From the NCBI GenBank assembly GCA_964612525.1, contig CAZTCQ010000073.1, forward strand, positions 1-13,253: a DNA stretch of 13,253 nucleotides, given 5' to 3'. The notes beneath the pieces were generated by a model, which worked only from the letters and a program-made list of their open reading frames with translations, did not search any database and was not told the origin of the DNA. Numbering within the stretch: the stretch's first letter is position 1; every line of letters begins with the position of its first letter. Shown here piece after piece: positions 1 to 7,397 of this stretch. The position numbers and the translations under genes are program-made. The stretch comes from JAGNRR01 sp964612525 (GTDB lineage Bacteria; Bacteroidota; Bacteroidia; Chitinophagales; Chitinophagaceae).

Positions 1-89
1 TACAAACTTTTATTGGCTACCGGTGGTTTTAATAAATGTCTATTTTCTTCAATCCACTTATTTAGGTTAAAAGGTGCTTTTATCTCCAT
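1..89 (-). CDS. 3-hydroxyanthranilate 3,4-dioxygenase, N-terminal fragment
   Basis: Only the first 29 codons are inside the window and the gene runs off the left edge. The visible protein begins MEIKAPFNLNKWIEENRHLL and continues with KPPVANKSL. This matches my recollection of the N-terminus of bacterial 3-hydroxyanthranilate 3,4-dioxygenase, a cupin-fold Fe(II) enzyme of the kynurenine pathway that opens the 3-hydroxyanthranilate ring on the way to quinolinate and NAD. The iron ligands would lie outside the window, so they cannot be checked. An in-frame ATG nine codons upstream (at 116) would add MITLKQNSK. I prefer the ATG at 89 because the family usually starts close to this conserved block. 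It is divergent from the DUF4834 gene and appears unrelated to the oxidase cluster. Confidence 0.72.
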   Translation of the reverse strand, partial: MEIKAPFNLNKWIEENRHLLKPPVANKSL

Positions 90-199
90 CTTACTATTTT
101 GCTTTAAAGTTATCATCACGATAGCAGAATTGCTAAATTTTATCTAATAATTTATCTTCCCTTTTTCTAAAGTGGCTTGTAACGTAACTTTACCGAACT

Positions 200-370
200 A
201 TGGGTGGAGGACTATTAAAAACGATTGGATATTTTGCATTGTTTTACTTTGTGATGCGCATTATGCGTTCCTTGTTCGAACCAAAAAATTCGGGCAGACA
301 ATTCCGCAAACGTCCCAATAAGACCGAACCTAAGAAAGGTGAATTTATCGAATACGAAGAAGTCGATTAG
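200..370 (+). CDS. DUF4834-type small membrane protein
   Basis: A 56-residue protein with start ATG at 200 and stop TAG at 368-370. Residues 5-24 are hydrophobic (LLKTIGYFALFYFVMRIMRS) and form one membrane segment. A basic linker follows (about 31-46, rich in R and K), then an acidic tail, GEFIEYEEVD. A short N-terminal membrane anchor, a basic middle and a C-terminal G-E-[YF]-[IV]-[DE]-[YF]-E-E block are what I know of the Bacteroidota DUF4834 family; no function is known. It converges with the HAD gene and the two reading frames overlap by four bases, so there is no room for a separate terminator. The family assignment rests on pattern memory, but coding is well supported by the intact frame and membrane-anchor layout. 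Confidence 0.7.
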   Translation: MGGGLLKTIGYFALFYFVMRIMRSLFEPKNSGRQFRKRPNKTEPKKGEFIEYEEVD

Positions 371-993
371 TTTTTCGCTTTAAATACATCTTCCTCCATA
401 CACATATCATCTTTCATGTGAATTGTTTTTAATCCAAGTGCTTGAGCCGCTTCAATATGTTGAGGACTATCATCAATAAACAAAGTGTCCTGTGGTTTCA
501 AATTATTTTCATTTAAGATTACTTCAAAAGCCTCAGCATTCGGTTTGCGCATTCCTATTCTGTGTGACAAATAAACTTTATCAAAAAAGAAATTCAGGTT
601 TTCATAACCGCAGGTTTCTTTTACTGTTTTATTGTATTCCTTCTCGTGAATAATATTGGTATTACTCAATAAAAACAAATCGTAATCTAACTGTAACTGT
701 TGCAAAATTTGTAATCGACGAATCGGAATATCTAACAAAAGAGCGTTCCAAGCCTCTACGATTTGGTTAGCTGTCGTATCCGCTGCGCAAAACTGTTTGG
801 CATAATCTATAAACTCATACTCGCTGACCTTCCCAATTTCAAAATCATCCATAAAATCAGATTGCTTCTGCTTAGAAAAATGACTTGAAAAATCACTGAC
901 GCCTAGTTTTTCAAAAGCATCTATCGTTAGTTGATAATCTATATCTAGGATTACGTTGCCTAGGTCGAAGATTATGTGTTTTACATTTTCCAT
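367..993 (-). CDS. HAD-superfamily phosphatase, YihX-like
   Basis: A 208-residue cytosolic HAD hydrolase. Motif I is IIFDLGNVILDID with nucleophile Asp10. The variant DLGNV, without the usual second Asp at +2, is normal in the YihX branch. Motif II is LLSNTN (Ser110), motif III is the Lys in GMRKP (Lys150), and motif IV is LFIDDS (Asp174, Asp175), which binds Mg2+. Residues about 15-95 form the helical cap. E. coli YihX dephosphorylates alpha-D-glucose 1-phosphate; the substrate here is unknown. The gene follows the SafE-like gene after 37 bases on the same strand and could be the last cistron of the cco unit. It also has a perfect -7 type element (TACTTTTG) just before its ATG, so separate transcription is likely. 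I see no obvious link to the oxidase. Confidence 0.88.
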   Translation of the reverse strand: MENVKHIIFDLGNVILDIDYQLTIDAFEKLGVSDFSSHFSKQKQSDFMDDFEIGKVSEYEFIDYAKQFCAADTTANQIVEAWNALLLDIPIRRLQILQQLQLDYDLFLLSNTNIIHEKEYNKTVKETCGYENLNFFFDKVYLSHRIGMRKPNAEAFEVILNENNLKPQDTLFIDDSPQHIEAAQALGLKTIHMKDDMCMEEDVFKAKN

Positions 994-998
994 TATTA

Positions 999-1006
999 CA
1001 AAAGTA
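999..1006 (-). promoter_or_regulatory. Bacteroidota -7 promoter element before the HAD gene
   Basis: Read on the minus strand the bases are TACTTTTG, an exact match to the Bacteroidota primary-sigma -7 consensus TAnnTTTG. It ends five bases before the ATG at 993, so the transcript would start at or next to the start codon. No convincing -33 TTTG at the usual spacing was found. The call is inferred from the -7 match and position. Confidence 0.45.
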
Positions 1007-1030
1007 AATTAAATCTTCAGCAAAGCTAAA

Positions 1031-1753
1031 CTACCCTCCACAACAGCTATGACCACAATCTCCTACCGCACCATCAAATACGGGTGATACATACGGAATG
1101 CCTAATTGTAATCCTCGCAGAATTAAAACAAGCGCAGTCAATATAATGAGATAAGGAAAAAGTGTTCGCAACTTATTTCTTGAGCCAGCAGGTAACAACT
1201 GAAACAACAAAGAAAAAACTGTCAAACTGAGCATAGTAGCTATCCCAAAAAATAACATCAATACAACAGAATTTGAAACACAAGTAGCGCTCAGAGCGGC
1301 AGCAATGGCCGCATAAACTAAACCACAGGGTAAAAGACCATTTAAAAAACCAATTACCCCAAAAGAATGTAATCGTTGATTCCTAAATTGTTTGGCTATC
1401 GCATTATTTACAAGCGAGTTAAACTTTGTAATAAAGCTTGGTTTATAATTTGCATTTTTGAGAAGTAAAGGAAGCAAGGCCGTCAGCAATAAAAGTAGCC
1501 CCGCCACAATGCTAACATAACGCTGCTGGGGGCTAAACTGCTCGGCTTGGCTGCCAATGAAGCCTGCTATGGCGCCTAAAGTCATATACGCTATTGTTTT
1601 ACCCGAACCATAAAGAAAGTAGGCAATCGTTTTTTTTGCTTTAGATTCTATACTTTGAAATGGGATTGCTAAAATCAAGGGGCCGCACATCCCAATGCAA
1701 TGCAATCCGCCCAAAAGACCCAACATAAAACCTGCCCCTGCCGCTGAAAACAT
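1031..1753 (-). CDS. SafE/UreH-like membrane protein of cbb3 cluster
   Basis: A 240-residue polytopic membrane protein with about six hydrophobic segments (roughly 5-30, 42-68, 78-98, 131-155, 163-188 and 199-220). The family marks are G-L-H-C-I-G-M-C-G-P at 16-25 and N-G-L-L-P-C-G-L at 138-145, typical of the UreH/DsbD-like 'sulfite exporter TauE/SafE' group found at the end of Bacteroidota cco operons. There it is thought to help metal or redox handling during oxidase assembly; sulfite export is probably a misleading name. The paired motifs carry Cys19, Cys23 and Cys143, possible metal or thiol sites. The last residues, GDCGHSCCGG, add three Cys and one His (Cys233, His235, Cys237, Cys238). 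Its ATG overlaps the stop codon of ccoH by one base (TAATG), indicating coupled translation. Confidence 0.85.
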   Translation of the reverse strand: MFSAAGAGFMLGLLGGLHCIGMCGPLILAIPFQSIESKAKKTIAYFLYGSGKTIAYMTLGAIAGFIGSQAEQFSPQQRYVSIVAGLLLLLTALLPLLLKNANYKPSFITKFNSLVNNAIAKQFRNQRLHSFGVIGFLNGLLPCGLVYAAIAAALSATCVSNSVVLMLFFGIATMLSLTVFSLLFQLLPAGSRNKLRTLFPYLIILTALVLILRGLQLGIPYVSPVFDGAVGDCGHSCCGG

Positions 1754-2190
1754 TATTTGATAGTCAGGTTTTTCTCAAAAAAGTAAGCCTTTCCATTGGC
1801 ATTAATCTTAGCCTTCACCTTGTAGCGCCCGGCAGCAAATTTTTCGGTTGAGAGCGTTTGATAGTGAGCAGAAAAATCACAGGCTATGGTTATATCCTTT
1901 TGACTTTGTGCTACATTGTAAAAATGCAAGCTTCCTTTTGACGCATCACCAAATTCTATTTTTTTTGGGTACGAAATAATAAGTTGACCATTTTCTTGAG
2001 TCACAATCATATCATCATTCAATGCTTTTGCGTTTTGCCGTGCATCAATTTGCTCTTGAAATTTTAATTCCTCACTGTAGTAATCTTCTGATACCAAGTG
2101 CGTTTTATGATTAAAACTCTGCACCACAAAGTAAATAATCATCGCCATAAAAAGCGAGCTGCCGATTGCTAATTTCCATCCCCAGTTCAT
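1753..2190 (-). CDS. ccoH: cbb3 oxidase assembly protein CcoH/FixH
   Basis: A 145-residue membrane-anchored protein. Residues 5-24 form one transmembrane helix after a short cytoplasmic MNWGWK. The family signature LVSEDYYSEELKFQEQID follows at 32-49, and the remainder is a beta-rich periplasmic domain. FixH/CcoH proteins are needed for stable assembly of the cbb3 complex and associate with the oxidase and with copper delivery; this is family knowledge. The stop codon shares one base with the start of the SafE-like gene, and the start lies three bases after the ccoG stop. The gene therefore sits in a tightly packed, translationally coupled stretch. Length and layout are normal for Bacteroidota. 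Confidence 0.92.
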   Translation of the reverse strand: MNWGWKLAIGSSLFMAMIIYFVVQSFNHKTHLVSEDYYSEELKFQEQIDARQNAKALNDDMIVTQENGQLIISYPKKIEFGDASKGSLHFYNVAQSQKDITIACDFSAHYQTLSTEKFAAGRYKVKAKINANGKAYFFEKNLTIK

Positions 2191-2193
2191 AAT

Positions 2194-3606
2194 TTATTCT
2201 AAATTCATTGGTCCGATAAAAATGGTGGTTACACTTTGTTTTTTCTCGCCGTTCATTATCAAATTTACATCTATTTCTTGCTTCCTCTTTTTTATATCGT
2301 TGGAGTGATATAGTATAAAGAAAGTCAAATCTTTTTTAGCCGCTTTGGGAATAATTGGATTTACCTCTCCCGCCATTTTAATGCTTGCATTTTTTGCATT
2401 GGGCACTAATTTTAAATTAATATCCTCCGTAGTTTTATTAATAATTTTCAGAGAGTATAAATTACCAATCGTATCATTCTCCATCTCATAGTACAACTTA
2501 CCTGCTGTTCTAAGAATGGTCGTGTTCAAATCTTTACGGCTCATTAAAGTGAAAGACATGATACCAATCAGCACTAAAAGTATGGCACTGAAAACTTTAA
2601 TCCGAGAGGTGACTGTCAGTTTTTTCTTCTGCTGAATACTATTTTCTGAAGCATAGCGAATGAGATTTTTTTCATAGCCAACGCTTTCCATCATATGATT
2701 ACAAGCATCTATACAAGCTGTGCAGTTTATACACTCCAATTGGGTGCCGTTTCTGATATCAATGCCCGTTGGGCATACATCTACGCACTGATGACAGTCA
2801 ATACAATCTCCCAAATTTTCATCTCTATTCTTGCTAAATTTAGCTCGGCCTTCCCCACGAACATGGTCGTAGGCAACTATGATAGAATCTTTATCCATAA
2901 GCACACCTTGCAATCTTCCGTAGGGGCAAATATTGGTGCAGACCGTTTCTCTTATATAAGCGTACACTGCATAAAAAACGAAGGTAAAAATCAACAGACC
3001 TATCAGCACACCAATATTTGCGACAGGATGTGATATCATATCTTGCATTTTTTCAATCCCTAAAATATAGGCAAGGAATGTATTGGCTATTAAAAAAGAA
3101 AATACGAAAAACAGAAAATGCTTCACCGTCTTTTTTAGAATTTTCTCGCTATTCCATTGCTGGCGGTCTAGTACTTTTTGTTTACCCGCATCACCTTCAA
3201 TAGCATATTCTATTCTGCGAAAAACCATTTCCATAAAAATAGTCTGTGGGCAAACCCAACCACAAAAAACACGACCAAAGACAAGGGTAAATAAAATAAT
3301 GAAGATTATAAAAATCAACATTCCCAAACCAAAAATAAAAAAATCTTGTGGCCAGAACATTTTCCCAAGAATGGAAAACTTGCCCTCCACTACATTAATC
3401 ATTAAGAGTGGATTGCCATTACTTTTTATAAAGGGTGCCCCGAAAAAAAATAGCAAATACACATAGGACACATACTTTCGTAGGTTATAAAGTTTTCCAA
3501 AAGGTTTCTTGGCATAGATCCAGAGGCGCTTGCCCGTATCATGATCTACATTAGAGATTTTATCTCGAAAATCTTTCGCTTTCTCTATGGCTCCTTCTGA
3601 TGGCAT
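2194..3606 (-). CDS. ccoG: cbb3 oxidase maturation ferredoxin CcoG
   Basis: A 470-residue membrane iron-sulfur protein. Hydrophobic helices lie around 46-62, 90-112, 163-183, 196-217 and 338-355. Two membrane Cys motifs are seen: FCGWVCPQT (Cys115, Cys119) and TVCTNICPYG (Cys223, Cys227). Two 4Fe-4S ferredoxin motifs follow: Cys268, 271, 274 and 278, and Cys292, 295, 298 and 302. The C-terminus from about 360 is the beta-sandwich domain usual in this family. CcoG (RdxA/FixG) is a cupric reductase that supplies Cu(I) for the CuB site of cbb3 oxidase in proteobacteria; the same role is inferred here. All ligand Cys are present and the length is typical. Start ATG at 3606, separated from the ccoP stop by 90 bases of spacer holding two short repeats. 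Confidence 0.95.
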   Translation of the reverse strand: MPSEGAIEKAKDFRDKISNVDHDTGKRLWIYAKKPFGKLYNLRKYVSYVYLLFFFGAPFIKSNGNPLLMINVVEGKFSILGKMFWPQDFFIFGLGMLIFIIFIILFTLVFGRVFCGWVCPQTIFMEMVFRRIEYAIEGDAGKQKVLDRQQWNSEKILKKTVKHFLFFVFSFLIANTFLAYILGIEKMQDMISHPVANIGVLIGLLIFTFVFYAVYAYIRETVCTNICPYGRLQGVLMDKDSIIVAYDHVRGEGRAKFSKNRDENLGDCIDCHQCVDVCPTGIDIRNGTQLECINCTACIDACNHMMESVGYEKNLIRYASENSIQQKKKLTVTSRIKVFSAILLVLIGIMSFTLMSRKDLNTTILRTAGKLYYEMENDTIGNLYSLKIINKTTEDINLKLVPNAKNASIKMAGEVNPIIPKAAKKDLTFFILYHSNDIKKRKQEIDVNLIMNGEKKQSVTTIFIGPMNLE

Positions 3607-3610
3607 AAAT

Positions 3611-3637
3611 GTTTATGCGTTTTTTGTTTATACGTTT
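3611..3637. repeat. Two copies of GTTTATnCGTTT in ccoP-ccoG spacer
   Basis: The 90-base spacer between ccoP and ccoG holds GTTTATGCGTTT (3611-3622) and GTTTATACGTTT (3626-3637), twelve-base direct repeats that differ at one position. A third copy, with T at the variable position, is in the ccoNO-ccoQ spacer at 4959-4970. The function is unknown. Confidence 0.5.
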
Positions 3638-3696
3638 ATTTATTCAGAAAATTCTTAAATCGTTATTCGGCAATCGATATTCTTATATCAAAAAAA

Positions 3697-4767
3697 CTAC
3701 TCTCCAACAGCACTATCGACAGCGATCTCAGCACCACCTTCACTCCAAATTTCACCTTGGGCTTCTTTGGCATTTGCCGGATTACTACCTTGTAAAGACG
3801 CTACATAAGCGGACACTTGTGCCATTTCTAAGGAAGACATTTCAGCTTGCCAGGATTTCATTCCTTTCTCAGGCCAACCGTATTTTACAGATTTAAAAAC
3901 ATTCACTAAGCCGCCACCATGTATCCAATATTTATCCGTCAAGTTCGGACCAACTGCGTTTCCTTCACCAGCCGCACCGTGACAGGCCACACAATTTTTT
4001 GCAAAAATACCCGCACCCGCTGCTGCCGTTATTCCCTCCATAGTCGTAATATTATTCTCATCAATCGCATTGGGTGAGTTTGCCAAATACTTTGCTTTAC
4101 GGCGCTCCCCTTCCTCCGTTTCAATAGCTAATTCTTCTACTTGCAAGGGAGCGGAATGCGCAATGTGGTACCGATACAAATAAATGGGTGCGAATAATAT
4201 CGTCGCAGCAAAGGCCCAACGCCACCAGGGCGGAATTGGATTATCTAACTCACGGATTCCATCGTAATTATGACCCAAATCAATATCGCCTTCGTTTTCT
4301 ATTGGCGTTGACTTTTGGAAACTAGCCCAAATCTTTGCCCATTTTTCTGAAGATTTTTTGGCAGATTTCATACCCGAAAACTTTCGGATTAAACCAAAAA
4401 GGTAATAGATAATAAATACCTCAGCGGCTATTACCACCAGACTAATATAAAGTGCTTCATTCGTAATGGAGGCACTTAACGAAGAGGCACCATCCGCATG
4501 AGCATTGGATGACCACAGTGTTAAAATAATAGTACCGATCGCGGTAATCTTTGCGCCATTATTTTCTTTGCTATTCTTTTTTATAGCCATCAGAGCCACC
4601 TTAGCCATTATGTAAATAACGAACAATAAAATCAGTGCAATTCCACTCAATAAGATTTGAAGCGGATTGCTAAAAAAAGATTCTAAATCGCTTGGCTCCG
4701 GTTGAGCCCAAAGTGGCGTTGCGCCTAAGAGCAACAACATACATATCCCTATTGATTTCTTTTTCAT
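3697..4767 (-). CDS. ccoP: cbb3 oxidase subunit III, cytochrome c, CcoP
   Basis: A 356-residue membrane-anchored cytochrome c that passes electrons toward CcoO and the catalytic subunit. A signal-like segment (1-21, ending in WAQ) comes first. Hydrophobic helices lie near 36-60, 74-88, 105-127 and 184-199. The CcoP signature GHNYDGIRELDNPIPPWW spans 165-182. A single heme c site follows: Cys259-Val-Ala-Cys262-His263, with GPNLTD downstream and Met303 in KGMKSW as likely axial ligand. Proteobacterial CcoP usually carries two hemes; this one-heme form with an extended N-terminal membrane region is what I know of Bacteroidota. It starts seven bases after the ccoQ stop. The C-terminal 25 residues are acidic and Ala/Gly-rich. 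Confidence 0.94.
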   Translation of the reverse strand: MKKKSIGICMLLLLGATPLWAQPEPSDLESFFSNPLQILLSGIALILLFVIYIMAKVALMAIKKNSKENNGAKITAIGTIILTLWSSNAHADGASSLSASITNEALYISLVVIAAEVFIIYYLFGLIRKFSGMKSAKKSSEKWAKIWASFQKSTPIENEGDIDLGHNYDGIRELDNPIPPWWRWAFAATILFAPIYLYRYHIAHSAPLQVEELAIETEEGERRKAKYLANSPNAIDENNITTMEGITAAAGAGIFAKNCVACHGAAGEGNAVGPNLTDKYWIHGGGLVNVFKSVKYGWPEKGMKSWQAEMSSLEMAQVSAYVASLQGSNPANAKEAQGEIWSEGGAEIAVDSAVGE

Positions 4768-4774
4768 TCTAATC

Positions 4775-4933
4775 TTATTGAAGTGGTAAATCTTTTATGT
4801 CTTTAATTTTCTTCTTTGGCATTTTTAATACCAGAAATATTACAAAAGCAAAAACACCTGTAAACAGCACCAAGGAAATCAATGGATAGATATCTATGCC
4901 GAGTGCCTCTTGTAAATAATATTTATATTTCAT
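4775..4933 (-). CDS. ccoQ: cbb3 oxidase subunit IV-like small protein CcoQ
   Basis: A 52-residue protein between ccoNO and ccoP, starting with ATG at 4931-4933 and ending with TAA at 4775-4777. It begins MKYKYYLQEALGIDIYPLIS, has one transmembrane helix (about 17-37, VLFTGVFAFVIFLVL), and ends with a basic stretch, KMPKKKIKDIKDLPLQ. The position in the operon, the size and the single helix followed by charged residues fit CcoQ/FixQ, a small subunit that stabilises the oxidase complex. Similar short proteins with a G-[IV]-D-I-Y-P block occur at this place in Bacteroidota. Sequence conservation in this family is low, so position is the main argument. It is probably translated together with ccoP, seven bases downstream. 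Confidence 0.85.
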   Translation of the reverse strand: MKYKYYLQEALGIDIYPLISLVLFTGVFAFVIFLVLKMPKKKIKDIKDLPLQ

Positions 4934-4958
4934 CTCTTTTGTTTATTTTTTTTGAGCT

Positions 4959-4970
4959 GTTTATTCGTTT
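4959..4970. repeat. Third copy of GTTTATnCGTTT in ccoNO-ccoQ spacer
   Basis: GTTTATTCGTTT lies in the 60-base spacer between the stop of ccoNO and the start of ccoQ. It matches the two copies in the ccoP-ccoG spacer except at the seventh base. CGTTTT follows it directly, which extends the pattern. The spacer holds nothing else I can identify. Confidence 0.45.
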
Positions 4971-4993
4971 CGTTTTAAATCATTCACTTTTTA

Positions 4994-7129
4994 CTAATGC
5001 TCAGGTATATTTTCTGCGCCCTCAATATCTCTACCTAATCGTTGGAGATAGGCAATCAAAGCAATGATTTCTTTTTTAGACGAAGTCTTAATGCCTTCAG
5101 TTTTTAAATTCTCTGTAATTTCTTTTGCTTGTTTAACCAAGTCATCATTGGCTATTTTGTCATAACCTTCCGGATACGGCACACCTAAAGTTTGCATCGC
5201 TCTGATTTTGGCAGCTGTATTGCTTACATCCAAATCATCAGTCAGCAACCAAGGATATGGCGGCATGATAGAACCAGGAGAAATATCTTCTGGCGCCAAC
5301 ATGTGATTATAATGCCAACTATTCGGACGACGTAATTTCGAATGCCCTTCTCGTGCTAAATCCGGACCTGTACGTTTGCTTCCCCATAAATGCGGGTGAT
5401 CATAAACAAACTCACCTGCTTTGGAGTAATCGCCGTAGCGAACCACTTCATCACGGAACGGTCGAATCATTTGTGAGTGACAAGTATTACAACCTTCGCG
5501 CACATATATGTCACGTCCTTGTAGCTCAAGAGGCGTATAAGGTTTTACCGCCTCAATGGTTGGGATATTAGATTTTATTAAGAAAGTGGGAATAATCTCA
5601 ATGGCACCACCAATAGCCACAACTACCAAGCTACCAACGAGTAATTGCATCGGACGACGCTCAATCCAGTTGTGCCAATATTCGTTTCCGGTCTTTTTAT
5701 AGACTTTAGCCAATGGAAAAGCTTCCATTTTTTCGTCCGAAAGAAAGTTCCCTTTTCCTACCGTCTTGATTAAATTATAAGCCATTAGTATAGCACCTAC
5801 TAAATAGATTGTACCACCAACGGCACGAAGTAGATACATGGGAATGATACTAGTAACCGTTTCTAAAAACTGATAAGATAAAGTCCCTTCGGGAGTAAAT
5901 TCTTTCCACATAAGTCCTTGTGAAAATCCTGCCCAGTACATCGGAATGGCGTACATAATAATTCCGATTACACCCAACCAGAAGTGAAGGGAGGCTAATT
6001 TTTTAGAGAATAATTCTGTTCTGAAAAGACGAGGAATTAACCAGTATAAAATACCAAAGGTTAAAAAACCATTCCAGCCAAGTGCGCCTACGTGCACGTG
6101 TGCTACGGTCCAGTCTGTATAGTGAGTAATCGCATTTACACTTTTTAATGAAAGCATGGGTCCTTCAAAAGTGGCCATACCGTAACAGGTAATTGCCACC
6201 ACCATAAATTTTAGAATAGGATCTTCACGAACTTTATCCCAAGCACCGCGCAAGGTTAAAAGACCATTGAGCATTCCTCCCCAAGAAGGCAAAATCAACA
6301 TGATACTAAATACCACACCTAATGACTGCGCCCAATCAGGAAGGGCGGTATATAATAAGTGGTGTGGACCTGCCCAAATATAAATAAAGATTAATGCCCA
6401 AAAATGTATGATACTCCATTTGTAAGAATACACCGGGCGATTCGCCGCCTTCGGCACGAAATAATACATTAAACCTAAGTATGGCGTAGTTAAGAAAAAT
6501 GCCACCGCATTATGCCCATACCACCATTGTACCAAAGCATCTTGCACACCAGCGTACCATGAATAACCCTCAATCCAGCTATACGGTAAGGCAAATGAGT
6601 TTACGATATGCAACATAGCCACCGTTATCCAAGTACCTATAAAAAACCAAATAGCAACATAGAGATGGCGCTCTCTACGTTTAAGAATTGTACCCATCAT
6701 ATTGATACCAAATACTACCCAAATAAGAGTAATCGCAATATCAATAGGCCACTGTAGCTCGGCATATTCTTTTCCAGAAGTATAGCCCATCCAAAGCGTG
6801 AGCGCTGCAGATAGAATAATTAATTGCCAACCCCAAAAATGAATTTTACTCAAGGTGTCGCTAAACATTCTTGTTTTGAGCAAACGCTGTAAGGAATAAT
6901 ACACCCCCATAAAAATCCCGTTCCCTACAAAGGCAAAAATTACCGCATTCGTATGTACAGGACGCATTCGCCCAAAGGTGGTCGGTGCAAAGTTTAGATT
7001 CAAAGACGGAAAAACCAATTGAAATGCAATGACGCATCCTACCAACATACCCACCACACCCCAAAGTGTAGTAGCGTAGGCAAAGTTCCTAACTATCTTA
7101 TTATCGTAGTAAAACGTTTGTTTTTCCAT
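4994..7129 (-). CDS. ccoNO: Fused cbb3 oxidase subunits I and II, CcoN-CcoO
   Basis: A 711-residue fusion that makes the catalytic core in one chain. Residues 1-470 are CcoN, a twelve-helix heme-copper oxidase subunit. His59 (RPVHTN) and His346 are the expected low-spin heme b ligands and His344 the heme b3 ligand, in TVAHVHVG. CuB ligands are His206 (WYGHNA), His256 and His257, and Tyr250 fits the cross-linked active-site tyrosine. Glu322 in FEGPM is also conserved. Compared with Pseudomonas stutzeri numbering, as I recall it, all are shifted by one. From about 490 CcoO begins: one membrane anchor (496-515), then Cys547-Asn-Thr-Cys550-His551 for heme c, with Met622 in SIMPPYPW as axial ligand. 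Such fusions are characteristic of Bacteroidota. ccoS starts the unit and ends six bases upstream. Confidence 0.97.
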   Translation of the reverse strand: MEKQTFYYDNKIVRNFAYATTLWGVVGMLVGCVIAFQLVFPSLNLNFAPTTFGRMRPVHTNAVIFAFVGNGIFMGVYYSLQRLLKTRMFSDTLSKIHFWGWQLIILSAALTLWMGYTSGKEYAELQWPIDIAITLIWVVFGINMMGTILKRRERHLYVAIWFFIGTWITVAMLHIVNSFALPYSWIEGYSWYAGVQDALVQWWYGHNAVAFFLTTPYLGLMYYFVPKAANRPVYSYKWSIIHFWALIFIYIWAGPHHLLYTALPDWAQSLGVVFSIMLILPSWGGMLNGLLTLRGAWDKVREDPILKFMVVAITCYGMATFEGPMLSLKSVNAITHYTDWTVAHVHVGALGWNGFLTFGILYWLIPRLFRTELFSKKLASLHFWLGVIGIIMYAIPMYWAGFSQGLMWKEFTPEGTLSYQFLETVTSIIPMYLLRAVGGTIYLVGAILMAYNLIKTVGKGNFLSDEKMEAFPLAKVYKKTGNEYWHNWIERRPMQLLVGSLVVVAIGGAIEIIPTFLIKSNIPTIEAVKPYTPLELQGRDIYVREGCNTCHSQMIRPFRDEVVRYGDYSKAGEFVYDHPHLWGSKRTGPDLAREGHSKLRRPNSWHYNHMLAPEDISPGSIMPPYPWLLTDDLDVSNTAAKIRAMQTLGVPYPEGYDKIANDDLVKQAKEITENLKTEGIKTSSKKEIIALIAYLQRLGRDIEGAENIPEH

Positions 7130-7135
7130 AATTCT

Positions 7136-7291
7136 TTATTTCTCTTGTGGTGTATCGTTTTCAAATAGTATTCTACGTGGTGGAGCATAATCATCCTCAA
7201 ACTGTTTGCCGCGCAATCCCCAGAGTAAAAAACTAATCAAGGCGATTGCTATTATGGCTGTGGCTATATAGGTTAGGATGAGTATTTCCAT
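7136..7291 (-). CDS. ccoS: cbb3 oxidase assembly protein CcoS
   Basis: A 51-residue protein, ATG at 7289-7291, stop TAA at 7136-7138. It starts MEILILTYIATAIIAIALIS and has one transmembrane helix over about residues 3-24. Then comes LWGLRGKQFEDDYAPPRRIL, the CcoS pattern of a helix followed by [WL]-[GA]-[LIV]-[KR]-x-G-Q-[FY]-[ED]-D. CcoS is required for heme and copper insertion into cbb3 oxidase in proteobacteria, usually encoded right after ccoI. Here it is the first gene of the downstream cco unit, and ccoI is separated from it by a gene on the opposite strand. An FNR box is centred 67.5 bases before the start codon. It ends six bases before the ccoNO start, so translation is probably coupled. 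Confidence 0.9.
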   Translation of the reverse strand: MEILILTYIATAIIAIALISFLLWGLRGKQFEDDYAPPRRILFENDTPQEK

Positions 7292-7299
7292 TTAGAATA

Positions 7300-7307
7300 C
7301 AAATGTC
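7300..7307 (-). promoter_or_regulatory. Possible -7 element of the ccoS-ccoNOQPGH operon
   Basis: On the minus strand the bases are GACATTTG, one mismatch from TAnnTTTG, ending eight bases before the ccoS ATG. Its distance to the centre of the FNR box (58.5 bases from its last base) is the same as that of the matching element before orf152. That equality is the main support, because the element is imperfect. A class II alternative (TTTTTTTG at 7323-7330, minus strand) cannot be excluded. Confidence 0.4.
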
Positions 7308-7347
7308 ATACAAAGCAGATGACAAAAAAATGACGATACTCATAGCT

Positions 7348-7369
7348 AAACTTGATAATTATCAAGTTT
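7348..7369. promoter_or_regulatory. FNR box, perfect palindrome, between ccoS and fecR-like gene
   Basis: The core CTTGATAATTATCAAG is an exact TTGAT-N4-ATCAA FNR site. With AAA before and TTT after, it forms a 22-base perfect inverted repeat. It lies in the divergent region between ccoS (minus, ATG at 7291) and the FecR-like gene (plus, ATG at 7406). The centre is 67.5 bases from the ccoS start and 47.5 bases from the FecR-like start. The FNR-type regulator encoded at 10920-11627 is the obvious candidate to bind it. Being fully symmetric, the site could serve either promoter or both. Confidence 0.88.
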
Positions 7370-7389
7370 TGGAGTCATCGCCATTTTCT

Positions 7390-7397
7390 TACTTTCG
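7390..7397 (+). promoter_or_regulatory. Possible -7 element of the FecR-like gene
   Basis: TACTTTCG differs from TAnnTTTG at one base and ends eight bases before the ATG at 7406. A transcript starting about five bases later would place the FNR box centre near -43.5, close to class II geometry. The call is weak because of the mismatch. Confidence 0.3.

Noticed and set aside
394..966. HAD motif I without the second Asp as a sign of an inactive enzyme
   Set aside because: DLGNV is the normal form in the YihX branch, and motifs II to IV are intact.
2695..3466. Three open frames on the plus strand inside ccoG
   Set aside because: They lie antisense to a clear gene with all its iron-sulfur ligands and give low-complexity products without family features.
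3609..3896. A 95-codon plus-strand frame opposite the end of ccoP
   Set aside because: It is antisense to the CcoP C-terminus, with Phe, Leu and His-rich product of no coherent domain; I treat the spacer 3607-3696 as non-coding.
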